From Rhizodiscina lignyota (taxonomy: Eukaryota > Ascomycota > Dothideomycetes > Aulographales > Rhizodiscinaceae), in assembly GCA_010015805.1 (NCBI GenBank), contig ML978125.1, forward strand, positions 62,001-126,000: a stretch of 64,000 nucleotides of DNA. Reading direction: 5' to 3'. A model generated the notes under the pieces. That model saw only the letters and a list, made by a program, of their open reading frames with translations. It had not been told where the DNA came from and made no database searches. A program made the position numbers and the translations under genes. Positions 1 to 10,265 of the stretch are shown here, piece after piece; the first letter of the stretch is position 1, and every line of letters begins with the position of its first letter.

Positions 1-2658
1 TGAGCAGCAGTACGACTTTGAAGAAGTTGTTGGAAATGCCCCAGACAGGCATCTTCTCCAGTAACGTGGCCGTCTGTTCCAGAATCTCAAAGCGACCTTC
101 AAGAGTCACAAGATCAGGGATCCCATAAAGAGTGATAGCATATTCGCCACCTTGCTCAACCCATTCAGTTGACAAGTCGAACTGCAGGTCACCTGCCTCG
201 CCGAGGCTATCAATTTGAATTGCTGGTCGCAGCCCGGAGATGGTATTGACAGGAGGTAAGAGATGAGCCATACACCAGAGTGCGACCCCCGCCCAGAAAG
301 CATTATAGCTTTCCGCTGGGTGATTAAACGGATATTCTCTGACAAGAGCAAGCATCTGCGCACTGTGGAATGCAACGTCTCTAACTCTCCGCGAATTCTC
401 CGAGCCCCATTTAACCATTCGAGCGCGTGCGGCCGTGTGTGTCCCACTGCTGCGAGCCAGAGTGTGTAGCCAGTCTAACAGATCTCCAGCGCCAGTTAAG
501 TGTGACATGTGGACGATCTGGTTGATTTCCACACTGCTTCGCATAGTAGTATTTCTCTTCCCTTCCCTTTTCGCAGTTGGGGATGAAAGGAAGCGGTCCA
601 ACTGCTTAAGCAGATTGAGTTTTCCGTCACCCATTGGCCACGCCTCCGGAGCAAGATCATGTGTAGGTGAGCTTTCAAGTTCTTTCAGAGACCAAATGAA
701 TCTTGCGAATGTCGTTGCAATTATGTACTGGTGTTGGGTGCCACCAGTCAAGGGTTTCTCGGATGGCTCGTTTGCGTACATGCTACGCATTGCGTTGCGG
801 AACGGGACGGCCTGTGGTCCATTGTCACTCCAGGGGTGGAGTGCCATCCATGCTTGCGCAGATTCGGCTTCCCAAAGGGCGATCTCAGAGGGTAAACCAA
901 GTGACAACTCGCCGACCACGATTGACGGTCGTCGGTTGTGCAAATAGCTGACGGAAGCATCATATTGCTGAAAAAAAGTCAGCTTCAACTCGTGCGTGCA
1001 GAGAACTCTTAGACGGGTATCATACATAGACAGCCCAGCCCAGACGGCGGTGCTGTTCCTTTGCTAACCAGGCCTCCCACCGACTCTGTTCAGATGCATG
1101 TGCTTCCAACGTAAATTCTGCTGGTTCCTGGAAGAGGCCCATCGCTCTGGCGTTGTGAACGAGAGACATTCGAAAGCGCTCACTCATGTCGAAAAGGCGC
1201 TTGCTGCCGTTGCAAAAACCATATGACCCTTGTAAAGCTTGTGCAGCAATATATTGATACGTTCTGGTGAGACGAGTTTCGCTCTCGCCCTTGATAGCGA
1301 AGCATCAGCGTTGAAGCCAGAAACCTCGGACCTAGTTACGTACCATGAACAAAAGCAGTCGGCGATTGAGCTCAGACAAGCAATGTGCAAAGGGTTTTGC
1401 GCCTTCAAAATTCGTGAAGCATGCGCCAATAGATGCCATTGCAAGCACGAGAGGAACGCAGTCTTGACTGGAGGCGTCGAATGTCGGCCGGTGTACGAAT
1501 GCAATTCCCTGCGAAGAAACTATTAGTCAAGTTGATAAATCAAACAGCGCTTAATCCTGGGGCCCCCACCAAGTGAAACCGAGCAAAGAACAAGTCAATA
1601 CAGTAATTAAGCATTTCCGTAGTTGGGAAATTCGCCAGTGAGACGGTGCCCCAGGGAGGGCGCCCCAGAGAGGAGCCAAGCACCCTTTGGATGTCATCTC
1701 GGGCTTGAGGTAGAATTGGGCGCTTTTGAAAAGATCCCGTCACTCGAGGTGGTACTTCGTCAGGTCGGGCCAGTGGTGGAAGTGGCTTCCCTTCCGGAAG
1801 TGGCTCTGCATTCCACGCCATCGGCCAAGGGTCTTCAGCAGGGATATTCGAAGTGAATGCTTTTAACTTTTCCTTGGGTTCGTCGTTTTGAGGCCCTCTC
1901 TCAACCTTGAAATCCAGACTGCTGAAATGCGTTGCAGTTGGATTGTCTTGGAGATCAGGTAGAGATTGAAAATTCGCCAGAAACTCGGGCGAAGAGCCAA
2001 AGAGGTCATCAGATGGAGAATTGTTAAACAGCCAATTCAAATCCAAGTCGTTGGAGAAATCGAAAAATGCAAAATCGTCAATCGGCAGAGGATTTTGAGT
2101 GTACATGTCTGTGGGAAATGCAGTCTCGACACCGAAGACTGGATTCAGAGTCGATGGTGTTGATTCTTGGAGTCCATTTGGAAATTCATGAGCTTCTGCA
2201 GTACTGTTTACAGGAAGATGTGACTGTTCGGACAGAGGTACGGAAACGGGCGAGATGGACTCTGTTCCTGCAGGTGTTCCTGCAGACGCTCCTGCAGACG
2301 CTGATCCGAAGGAAGGAGGCGCAGGATAGCTACAAGCCACTCCACGCCTCTTGCATGCAGCACACTGGTCGGGTTCTCCGGAGCATTTGATCTTCGCCCT
2401 AAAATTGTCTTAGAGACAAGTGCGTATTGGAAGAGCAGCCATACCGACTCACCTCTGACAAGGAAAGCATGATCTCTTTCGGCCTCGAGACGGCTCATCG
2501 TGTAGCTTCATGTGGCGTTTGAGAGTATCTCTACCGAGTGCGTTAGCCACCGCATCGCCGTACAACGCCCTCTACCAGGTCACCCTGCCATACTTTCGGC
2601 CAAATTTCTTCCTGCACTTCGCACAAGACACATTGCCTCGTCCACCTTGTTCCGACAT
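1..2658 (-). CDS. C2H2 + Zn2Cys6 transcription factor (3'-truncated by window)
   Basis: Nuclear DNA-binding regulator whose C-terminus lies beyond the left edge. The ATG at 2658 opens a C2H2 finger (CAKC, twelve residues, HMKLH) that is readable only after removing an intron at 2531-2593. A canonical Zn2Cys6 cluster follows at once (C-x2-C-x6-C-x6-C-x2-C-x6-C, starting CFPCQR), split by an intron at 2399-2452. A Pro/Ser/Ala-rich linker follows (about 1700-2330). From about 1560 leftwards the protein reads as the fungal-specific transcription factor domain, with FVHRPTFD near 1490 and an acidic/aromatic helical core down to base 1, through further small introns. The double finger is a known but minor architecture in filamentous ascomycetes. 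It is the nearest regulator to the EthD-like, aldo-keto reductase and AtuA genes, so it may control them; that is inference. Confidence 0.85.
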
Positions 2659-3327
2659 GGTCATATTCGAAAGTTCAACCAACAGAGATGCGACAACTCT
2701 CAATCGCTCCGAAATTTCCTTCACCGGTCCGCCGGAGGAGGTGAATACGCAGACAGCACGACAAAATGCGACTTTCAGCGGCGGATCCCGTTCGGAGGCC
2801 GGGCAAGGCCGACTTTCATATGATCCATCTCAGAGGACAATTGGGATACATTATTGAGCAAGTATTTTCAAAGACAGGGAGATCTCTTAACAGAAATCCA
2901 GATTCAGAACTCAAGCTTAAGCCAGAATGAACTTTAAGTTCGAACAGGAGAACTGGGTCGTCGTAGATGTGTAGCGTCCAAGGACGCGGTGGGCGACGTC
3001 GAAGCAAGGGACGTATTGTAAGGTTCTAGTTATTTTACGACGGAAACTAACCCTATTTAGGCTGGTGCAGCCACACATGACTCGCGCTTATCTAATTTTA
3101 CTCTCGGCCAGTCTACGTGATACAATGTAACGCGTACTCCGTAGATGAGATTGTAATGGTCCCTCGCTTTTACAGCCTGCGAAGTTAGAACCGCATGGCG
3201 TGGCATTTAGCTGTTGAACACAGCAATCAACATATATCAAACTGCCGACTACACCTCTGGTCGCCGCCTGAAAACAAGACTATCAACTTTGTTGGTCCAC
3301 TCCAAACTCGACTCAAGCCATCTTGGT
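2659..3327. other. Gene-free stretch between regulator and EthD-like gene
   Basis: The first part is the 5' flank of the regulator. The rest is the 3' flank of the next gene. Short ORFs here have no family resemblance and no codon pattern. Confidence 0.5.
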
Positions 3328-4171
3328 TCACAAATGGGCCTCGGTATTACCAAAGCCTTTGATCAGCTTGAACTTGGCGGCGTCGAGTTGTATCATACTC
3401 GCAATCATTTTCTTGGTCCAATCGGTCTGTGGTATCAGAGGCTTGACCATCATGGGGCCATCCTCCAGAGTACTTTCTTCGAATTCGTGCAACGCCAGCC
3501 ATCTCGGTGCCTTCACGCGTTTCTCCGGAGGGACACTTTTGCTTTCGACTTTATAGACGAGTTCGAAACGCGTGCTTCTTCTCCACCCAGGCGCGTCTCT
3601 GCGGAGCTGCTCCAGATGCTCTTCACGATACCAACGATCCACTTCCTCCGCCAGACCATCTCCAGGTTCAAGACAGACTGATATGACTAGAGGCGCTCTC
3701 GCTGTACTAGTCAGATTCCAAAGTACGAGTCACCTAGATGTGGAGAGCGACACTCCTGAGATGTCACTCACCCCGCGCTGCGCCTGGTTTCTCATACACC
3801 TGCACGCGTCTGTAAAACCTGGTATCGAAATTCGCCAAGTTGTGTACAGGACCACCTCCCGGAAGCATATCACTCTTTTGCGGTATCGATTTGAACTCGT
3901 CTGTCTGTATGAAGCTCAAGTCTGGTACACTGTAAAGCGCAAGATACGGCGCGTCCCTCGTAGGATCAAGGCATCGATATCGCCATGAAGCGACAACGCC
4001 ATGATCCTCTGGCGCAGTTCCAAGGACATCAGGAATATGTTTCTCTTCGTACCATTTTTCGAACAATTCCGGAGACAGCAGATCGATTGCTGTGACTTTG
4101 GAGTTGCTCCAGATTAAGCCAGGCCCAGAGAGTGGTGGGCCGTCGTAGACAGTTCTATTTGGATTTGCCAT
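3328..4171 (-). CDS. EthD-like dimeric alpha/beta-barrel protein, paralogue of the 42.9 kb gene
   Basis: Two exons (4171-3772 and 3695-3328) give 255 aa, a multiple of three across the junction. The protein is two tandem halves, each resembling an EthD-type ferredoxin-like fold. The first half has FEKWYEEKHIPDVLG and YLALYSVPDLSF, the second VDRWYREEHLEQL and RFELVYKVES. The 42894-43798 product shares SGPG near the N-terminus, YLA-Y--PD--F, and a LPG-G----LA--D-R-Y block, so the two are clear paralogues in one window. Such proteins occur in fungal secondary-metabolite and catabolic clusters. Some EthD relatives act as decarboxylases or cyclase-like enzymes, but no catalytic role can be assigned here. 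Neighbours are the regulator and an aldo-keto reductase on the same strand. Confidence 0.8.
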
Positions 4172-4564
4172 GTCTTCAGAAATGACCGTTAAGAAGGATT
4201 GCTTGCAATGATTCAGTTACGAATATCTTGGGCTTCTTGACTTTCTAATCATACATCAAGGCAGAAAAAGGTGCGCGGAGGCCTGCGTGTATGCTTTTCC
4301 GGCGTCCAGGGAAATACTCCGTTCACTCATCGGGAGCTTTGACGTCCTCTGCTAAGCCATGCGACATACAGACTCTACAGCTTCCATTTCAAGTATTTCA
4401 TGGCTTCGCGGTGTCATGAGGATCAAGTACAATTACCGCATTGGAATGTCACGTCCTTAGTCACGTCGTCGTTCGCTTTCGCTGACCCGCTGCGCTTCCT
4501 GAAGATATCTGCTATCGATCTCTATTTTGCCTCTCTGATTTGAATTTCGTCCTCTATGCGGATA
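4172..4564. other. Intergenic, no gene seen
   Basis: Upstream flank of the EthD-like gene and downstream flank of the aldo-keto reductase. No ORF or RNA signal recognised. Confidence 0.5.
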
Positions 4565-5929
4565 TCACTTCCCAAACAATTCCTTCTGTGTATCATAGCC
4601 GTATCCCAGAGTCAAATGCCAGTAGTTCGGAGCACCTTGTTTTGAGATCAACCACGCTTCATCAATTGCATTTACAACGTCTTCAGGAAGTGGACCCTTC
4701 TCTAATTCTCTCATGTAGCTCTCCAATTGGCCGATATTGCTTGCGCCTATCAGGAAGCCGCTGCAAGGCGCATCAGATTCTGTCACATTCGGTAGTAACT
4801 CCGGGTTAGAAGGACTCACTCATTGCCGCCATTGGTACGCATTTTCAGTGCACTATGATGCTGTAGCCACCGTATTGCGGTCTCTATTAGTGTCAAGCCA
4901 TGCTTTTTCGTGGCGGATTCAATGACCGCAAGCGCTTCCAACGACGTCTCCCGAACGAACCTCGCACGATACGTTCGGTCAACTGCTGTAGGATTCGCTG
5001 GAGCTTCCGTCTTGTTGGCGTTGTATTTGCCTGTAAAAAGGCCTCCAGCAAGGCTGCAGGGAGTCAGCATGCGACAACGTGATTGTTCCAGTTCATGGCC
5101 TCTCTAGTCTCCTACCTATTGTACGTTACGATATCCAATCCATACCTTCGGCAGGCCGTCATAAGCTCTCCCTCAAGGCCTCTCGCTAATTTTAAATGAG
5201 CTACTCCCACGATGGCGACAGACTTTGCAGTGAGGAAACTGACTGAGTGCGTTATACATGCCCTGATAAACGGTCGGCAACACCCACCCTTTCGCCTGGC
5301 ATGTCAATACGACTTCCGCAACCTCAAACGATGCAAAGTTGCTGAGCCCGAATTGTCGAAACTTGCCCTCATCATAGAGATCGTTCACTGCACTGAGCGT
5401 CTGTTCGAAAGGCAGGCTCCGATCTGGCGCGTGCAGGTAGAAGATATCAACAAAATCCGTCTTTAGCTCTTTCAATGACTCTTCGATGTTCGCCCTTATT
5501 CCCGCTGGTGTGCTGCTCTGAGGTTTCAATGGATACACTACGGATCACTGAGCAGGTACAAGCAAAGGAAGTAGCACCAGACCCACTGGCTTTCGTTCCG
5601 ATCTTGAAACCCTTCTCTTTCCATCCTGATTTGCCTGTGAATCCCTCTTGCTGCCCTTCCTGATACATTCGCGCCGTGTCGAGCTCATCGTAGCCATTCG
5701 CCTTGAAGATGTCTAGTTCTTTATTGAAATCGTCCAAACTGGTGACTTTGGCTCCCCACGTAGTATTCTGTCGATGTAAGCCCCAGCATTGGTCTCGGTA
5801 TGCTTCCATGAGCATTGCGTACCGGGCCTACGTTCGCCACTGGGAGGGTTGCTTAATATCTTTTCTCCCATTCGAACGAATGTGCTCTTACTTACACCCC
5901 AGAATAATTCGATTCTTCTTTGCCGCCAT
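4565..5929 (-). CDS. Aldo-keto reductase, AKR7 (aflatoxin-aldehyde reductase) type
   Basis: NADPH-dependent reductase of aldehydes or ketones. Exons 5537-5244, 5185-5116, 5053-4820 and 4760-4565 join in frame, preceded by an exon ending at 5587. Catalytic tetrad positions are visible: Asp and Tyr in DELDTARMY, Lys in FKIGTK, His in FYLHAPDRS. The AKR7 signature segments TPAGIRANIEESL, CRRYGLDIVTYN, LAGGLFTGKY and FLIGASN follow in order. The N-terminus is unclear. The strand-1 sequence KKNRIILG starts from the ATG at 5929, but every GT-AG junction to TTWGAKVTSLDDF that I can build either shifts frame or keeps about a dozen extra residues (a model with acceptor at 5803 gives about 347 aa). An ATG at 5815 is the alternative start. 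It is divergent from the AtuA gene. Confidence 0.8.
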
Positions 5930-6649
5930 TCCGGCTTACTATCAAGCAATGAGATTTCTGTTCTCAATATCTCGGTCTTCACGGCTGTATGAATGTTGAT
6001 TACAATGCCAATGGCACAGCTCTTTTTAACAGCAGGGACTTGAAGATTGCTGAATGCGTCGTACGTCTGCTCCGAGGACAAATGATCTGGGAGAAGCTTG
6101 AGGTAATCAATTACCTTGCAGATTCTTACCTTATATATAATCTTTGGAAAGTGACACGATGGTAACTCCCGGTGCACTAAAAGCCCAAACCAAGCAAGGG
6201 ACTATCAGCAGGTGGGGGGTTGTCCGTGGCTTGCGAGATGGAGATCCTCTCCGAAATCAAGCCACACAACTTGCGCCACAGGTGGCTTGAAGTTTCACGC
6301 TCCCGCGTATTCTTTTCCGCAAGCTCTCGTCCCAATTCATCCCCTCACACCTCGCGGAGCTGGAGAAAGTCGTCCACGGATTGAACGGCACCTGACGCTC
6401 TCGGTACTGTTTTAGGCATTCCGAGTCAGCTCAGTGGTCTCAGGAACAATGGCACGAATCGTGCGGAGATGTGGAAGTTGGAGAGCTTTTATTGAGCGCG
6501 TCCCTGGGTAACGTTCTCTCGGGATTGTAGCTATTGTTGTAGGTCGTTGACTTTTAGTTCCGTGTGTACACTATCCTGTTCAAGCCCTCCTCCCTTCATC
6601 CACTATTTCCTTCGTCTCCAATACTTTGATTGCATCTCTCAACTTCACA
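5930..6649. other. Divergent intergenic region between aldo-keto reductase and AtuA-like gene
   Basis: About 720 bp between two outward-reading genes, presumably holding both promoters. The plus-strand leader just before 6650 is pyrimidine-rich (CTCTCAACTTCACA before ATG), usual for filamentous fungi. No operator repeat was recognised. Confidence 0.45.
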
Positions 6650-8800
6650 ATGTCACCCTCACGCACAAGCAAACGACCAGTTCGCATCGCGGGTTGCTCA
6701 GGTGGCTTCACAGACCGCAGCACCGCCATCACACGCCTCGCCTCCGACCCCGATGTCGATGCCATCATCGGAGACTGGCTCTCAGAGCTCACCATGACGA
6801 TGCACGGCGCTGGCAAAGCCAAGAATCTCAAGGAAGGCAAGGGCAAGCTGACCCTCGAAGAGCGCCAAAAAAGCGCCATGTACGCTGATACCTTCCTGCA
6901 ATGCTTCGAGCCCGCTATCCCAACCCTCGTCAAGAACAAACCGAAGCTAGCAGTGAATGCGGGTGCGAGCGATACGGAGCTATTGGCGCTAGTGTGCAGG
7001 AAGATGGTGCAGGATCAGGGGGTGGATTTGAAGATCTCATGGGTTGAGGGTGATGATGTGACTTCTGCGGTGGACAAGCATATCAAAGAGGGAGAGCAAT
7101 TTGAGAGTCTAATGCATGGGAAGCGATTGGAAGAGTGGGGTATGGAACCGATTTGCGCACAGGCATACTTGGGAGGTTTATGCATTGCAGAAGCATTCAG
7201 GCAGGGTGCAGATATTGTCATCTGCGGTCGAGTTGCGGATGCTGCGCCCGTAATTGGTGTTTCAGCGTGAGTTCGAAAGATGCCAAAAGCGAAGGACATT
7301 ACTGACAGCGCTGCAGGTGGTGGCATGAATGGAAGAACGACCAATTTGACGAGCTTGCAGCCTCTCTGATTGCAGGGCATTTGATAGAATGCTCGGCATA
7401 TGTGACCGGTATGGGTGATTATATTAAGTAGAAATGAAAATTGACAGCTAACGAGACCAGGTGGCTTCTACTCCGCATTTAAGGATCTCATCAAGACCGG
7501 AAAGCATACAAACATGGGCTTCCCAATCTGCGAGATGGAAGCCGATGGTACATTCAATATTGTCAAGGAAAAGAACACAGGTGGATGTGTCACAGTAGGG
7601 TCGGTCTCGTCACAGCTTCTATACGAGATCCAAGGGCCACTGTACTACAACTGTAAGAACTTTCCGAATGTATGACGGGGTGTTAAGCTCACAGAACCAT
7701 TCCAGGCGACGTGGTGGCCGACATTACCAACATTAAAATGCAACAAGTCGCGGAGGACGTTGTGCGCGTATCGAACATCAAAGGCCTTCCGCCACCTCCA
7801 ACCACCAAAGTCGGTATCACTGCACCGGCAGGCTGGCAAGCGGAATGGCATATGTTCATGTGCGGTCTTGACATTGAAGAGAAATGCAAAATCACAGAAG
7901 ATCAGATCCGCGACGCAGTTGGCGACAACATCAGTCGCTTTTCGCTGCTCAAGTTTCACGTCAACGGGTCGAGTCCAATCGATGCGAGGAACCAAGATCT
8001 TGCGACCGTAGACTTCCGGGTCTTTGCGCAATCGAGCGATTATGAGGTTATGAGGGCAGATATCCCAAATGGTTTCAACAGATGGTGTCTTGAAGTCTTC
8101 CTCCAGAGCGCTCCAGTGAGTTGCGCGTGATTTCGTTGTTTGGGAACCTTTCTAATGAATGATTCCAGGGCCTGTCGCTTAGCAACGATCTCCGCCAAAT
8201 CACTCCCAAGCCATACTACGAATACTGGGTTTCTCTACTTCCTCAATCATCTCTCAATGTCCGTGTACATAACCTCTTTGGCGATGAGAAAGTCATGGAC
8301 TTGGCGCCGCCAGCTAAAACGCAGACGTACCCCCGGCAACAGCAGTCATATGAGACCAAAGATCCAGTTGACCTGTCTTCGTTCGGCGAGACGGTTCGTG
8401 CGCCACTTGGATACATCGTCATGGGCCGCTCCGGCGACAAGGCCTCGGACTGCAACGTCGGCTTCTTCATGCGCCATGATGATGAATGGGACTGGTTACG
8501 CTCGTTTATGACTATTGAACGAGTGAAGCAGCTCCTTGGTCCGGAGGAGTACAAGGGGAAACCGATTGATCGATTTGAGGTGCCAAATATCCGCGCTGTT
8601 CATTTCTTGTTGCATGATCATCTTGAGTAAGTTGCAGTCTTGTTTGGTGTTGGCGTACGAAGACCAGGACTGACTTGCTAAACAGCCGAGGGTACAACGC
8701 CTGCAGCACGTACGATACGCTTGGAAAGAACGCAGTAGAATATATGAGAGCGAAAACCGTCGATCTGCCGAAGAAGTTCTTGGATCGCGGAAGGATTTAA
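6650..8800 (+). CDS. AtuA/DUF1446 family protein (acyclic terpene utilisation-like)
   Basis: Six exons (6650-7266, 7317-7408, 7461-7652, 7706-8115, 8169-8626, 8686-8800) give 627 aa, exactly in frame. The N-terminal two thirds match the DUF1446 layout: IAGCSGGFTDRS near residue 12, DAIIGDWLSELTM, LAVNAGASD, ICGRVADAAPVIG and GGFYSAF. The C-terminal part, with GRSGDKASDCNVGFF, is the usual second DUF1446-associated module. Bacterial AtuA is required for citronellol/geraniol breakdown, where its exact reaction is not settled; fungal members are mostly uncharacterised. The ATG at 6650 was chosen because the upstream in-frame TTG has no support. Neighbouring reductase and EthD-like genes suggest a small catabolic or tailoring group. 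Confidence 0.9.
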
Positions 8801-9425
8801 ACGCATAATGTTGAGCAAAGTGGTTGGTCGGGCCGCTGATATGCGGGTACTGTATGCTTCGGCGTTGGTAAACATCGAATACTACCGCAATCTGGCCAAA
8901 ACTCGCGCATTGTTCAGGTCTTTCAAGATGTGTTATGTTCTCTGCTCTTCTCAGTCCTCAATTTCATGCTCTCGTGCCCTTGCTGTGCTTGACGGGTCTG
9001 CTGCCCCTATAATCCATTAATGCCAGTAAAAAGTAAGATGTTACCGGGATAAATTGCATGAAATTAAAGAAGTTTCTCCAGATACATGGGGTCTGAACGG
9101 AACTACCAATCACGAAGGGGAGGTTGTAGTAGGCAATTCCAGGTCCAGAAATACGATGGCGGTATGAAAATAGAGCTCTAAAGCATGGAATGGACATTTT
9201 GAGAACAAGGATTATAAATTGCATCTCAAAAACGCTGAGTTCCATCGGCAGAAATGCTGCTTATATCACTGTCGTGCAATCCAACCCTAGCAATCCCGGA
9301 ATGTTTCATTGTCTTCTTTTGGTGTTCTTTCTCTTTGCAATCCATCAGCGATCGCATCAGTTAATTGATTAAACATGGCAAGTCAGGATCGTAGCTGGGG
9401 TTAGCCCCTTGACCAACCATCTCGA
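8801..9425. other. Gene-poor stretch
   Basis: 3' flank of the AtuA gene. A minus-strand frame at 8964-9245 encodes a hydrophobic 90-residue peptide that could be a transporter remnant, but I recognise no family in it. Confidence 0.35.
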
Positions 9426-10265
9426 TTAGAGTACGTCATTCACCTTGTTTAGCGCTGTCCTGGCTTCCTCAAAATCAAGCCCAGCATATTGTGGAGAGTT
9501 TGCCAATGGGAGCTTTGCAGAATTGATAGGATCGACGTCGAATGAATGAATACGGCGTCACAGCCTCGCTCTTTCAGATACTTCAGTACTCTAGCTCTGG
9601 CAACAGGATCCGCCGCGATGGAAGGACGGAAGTAGGATTCGAATCGCTTCTCACAGAATGGTCCAATGCTCTGTTCGTAGCTGATTTGGATCATGTCCAA
9701 AAGGCACGATATTTAATAGACCAACGAGAGTACCAGCAATCAGCCAACGGGTGAAGTCTCTCTTGATGGATTAAGCACCTCAGACAATGGGATTCCAGTG
9801 TTCCTTCTGCCTCTGCTTGATGTGGAAGGGTCAAATCCGCATCGCCGGAGAAGTAGAGTAACCCGAATTTCCTGAAGATGCAAATCGTACACATAGAGGA
9901 CCAATGGTACAGTCGTCACCGATGAACGACCTGGTCGGGAGGCCTTTGCTGTCAGCTGATTCAATACCCTTAACCATGCCATCATGGATATGTCGCATGA
10001 CTTTCAACGTGTTGTCTTCGTTGCGCACACCTTTGACTTTGTCTGTCGCACACTAGAATGTGGCATGTCTGACGCCTCCACTCGCACTATGAAAAATATC
10101 AAGTTCATGCGACACTTCGTACCCGGCTTTTTCAAGCTTTTGGATGAGCTCACGTCCAGTGACAAGGGCTCCTGGAGCTTTGCATGGCCTGGGCCAGCGA
10201 GTGCCATCTTCGCTCGGGATACCAATAACCGCGATAGATGAGTCTGAGATGAATGCCGTCGCAAG
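9426..10265 (-). pseudogene. Decayed arginase/agmatinase (ureohydrolase) family gene
   Basis: Reading leftwards from 10265 the order of a ureohydrolase is kept: IAVIGIPSEDGT and KAPGALVTGRELI (N-terminal strand and glycine turn), LPTRSFIGDDCTIG (counterpart of the LGGDCSIG-type motif), GLLYFSGDADLTLP (counterpart of LLYFDAHADL, a manganese-ligand strand), then DPVARARVLKYLKERG, and near 9530-9426 FDVDPINSAKLPLAN (counterpart of the second metal-binding strand, DVDP). The pieces lie in different frames. A stop follows the GGVRHATF segment, the metal strand is shifted, and a CATT duplication near 9539 separates FIH from FDVDP. No intron model bridges these, so it is a dead gene. Agmatinase, arginase and formimidoylglutamase cannot be told apart. 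Confidence 0.75.

Noticed and set aside
435-947. 170-codon open frame on the plus strand
   Set aside because: It is antisense to the fungal-specific domain of the regulator and carries no motif.
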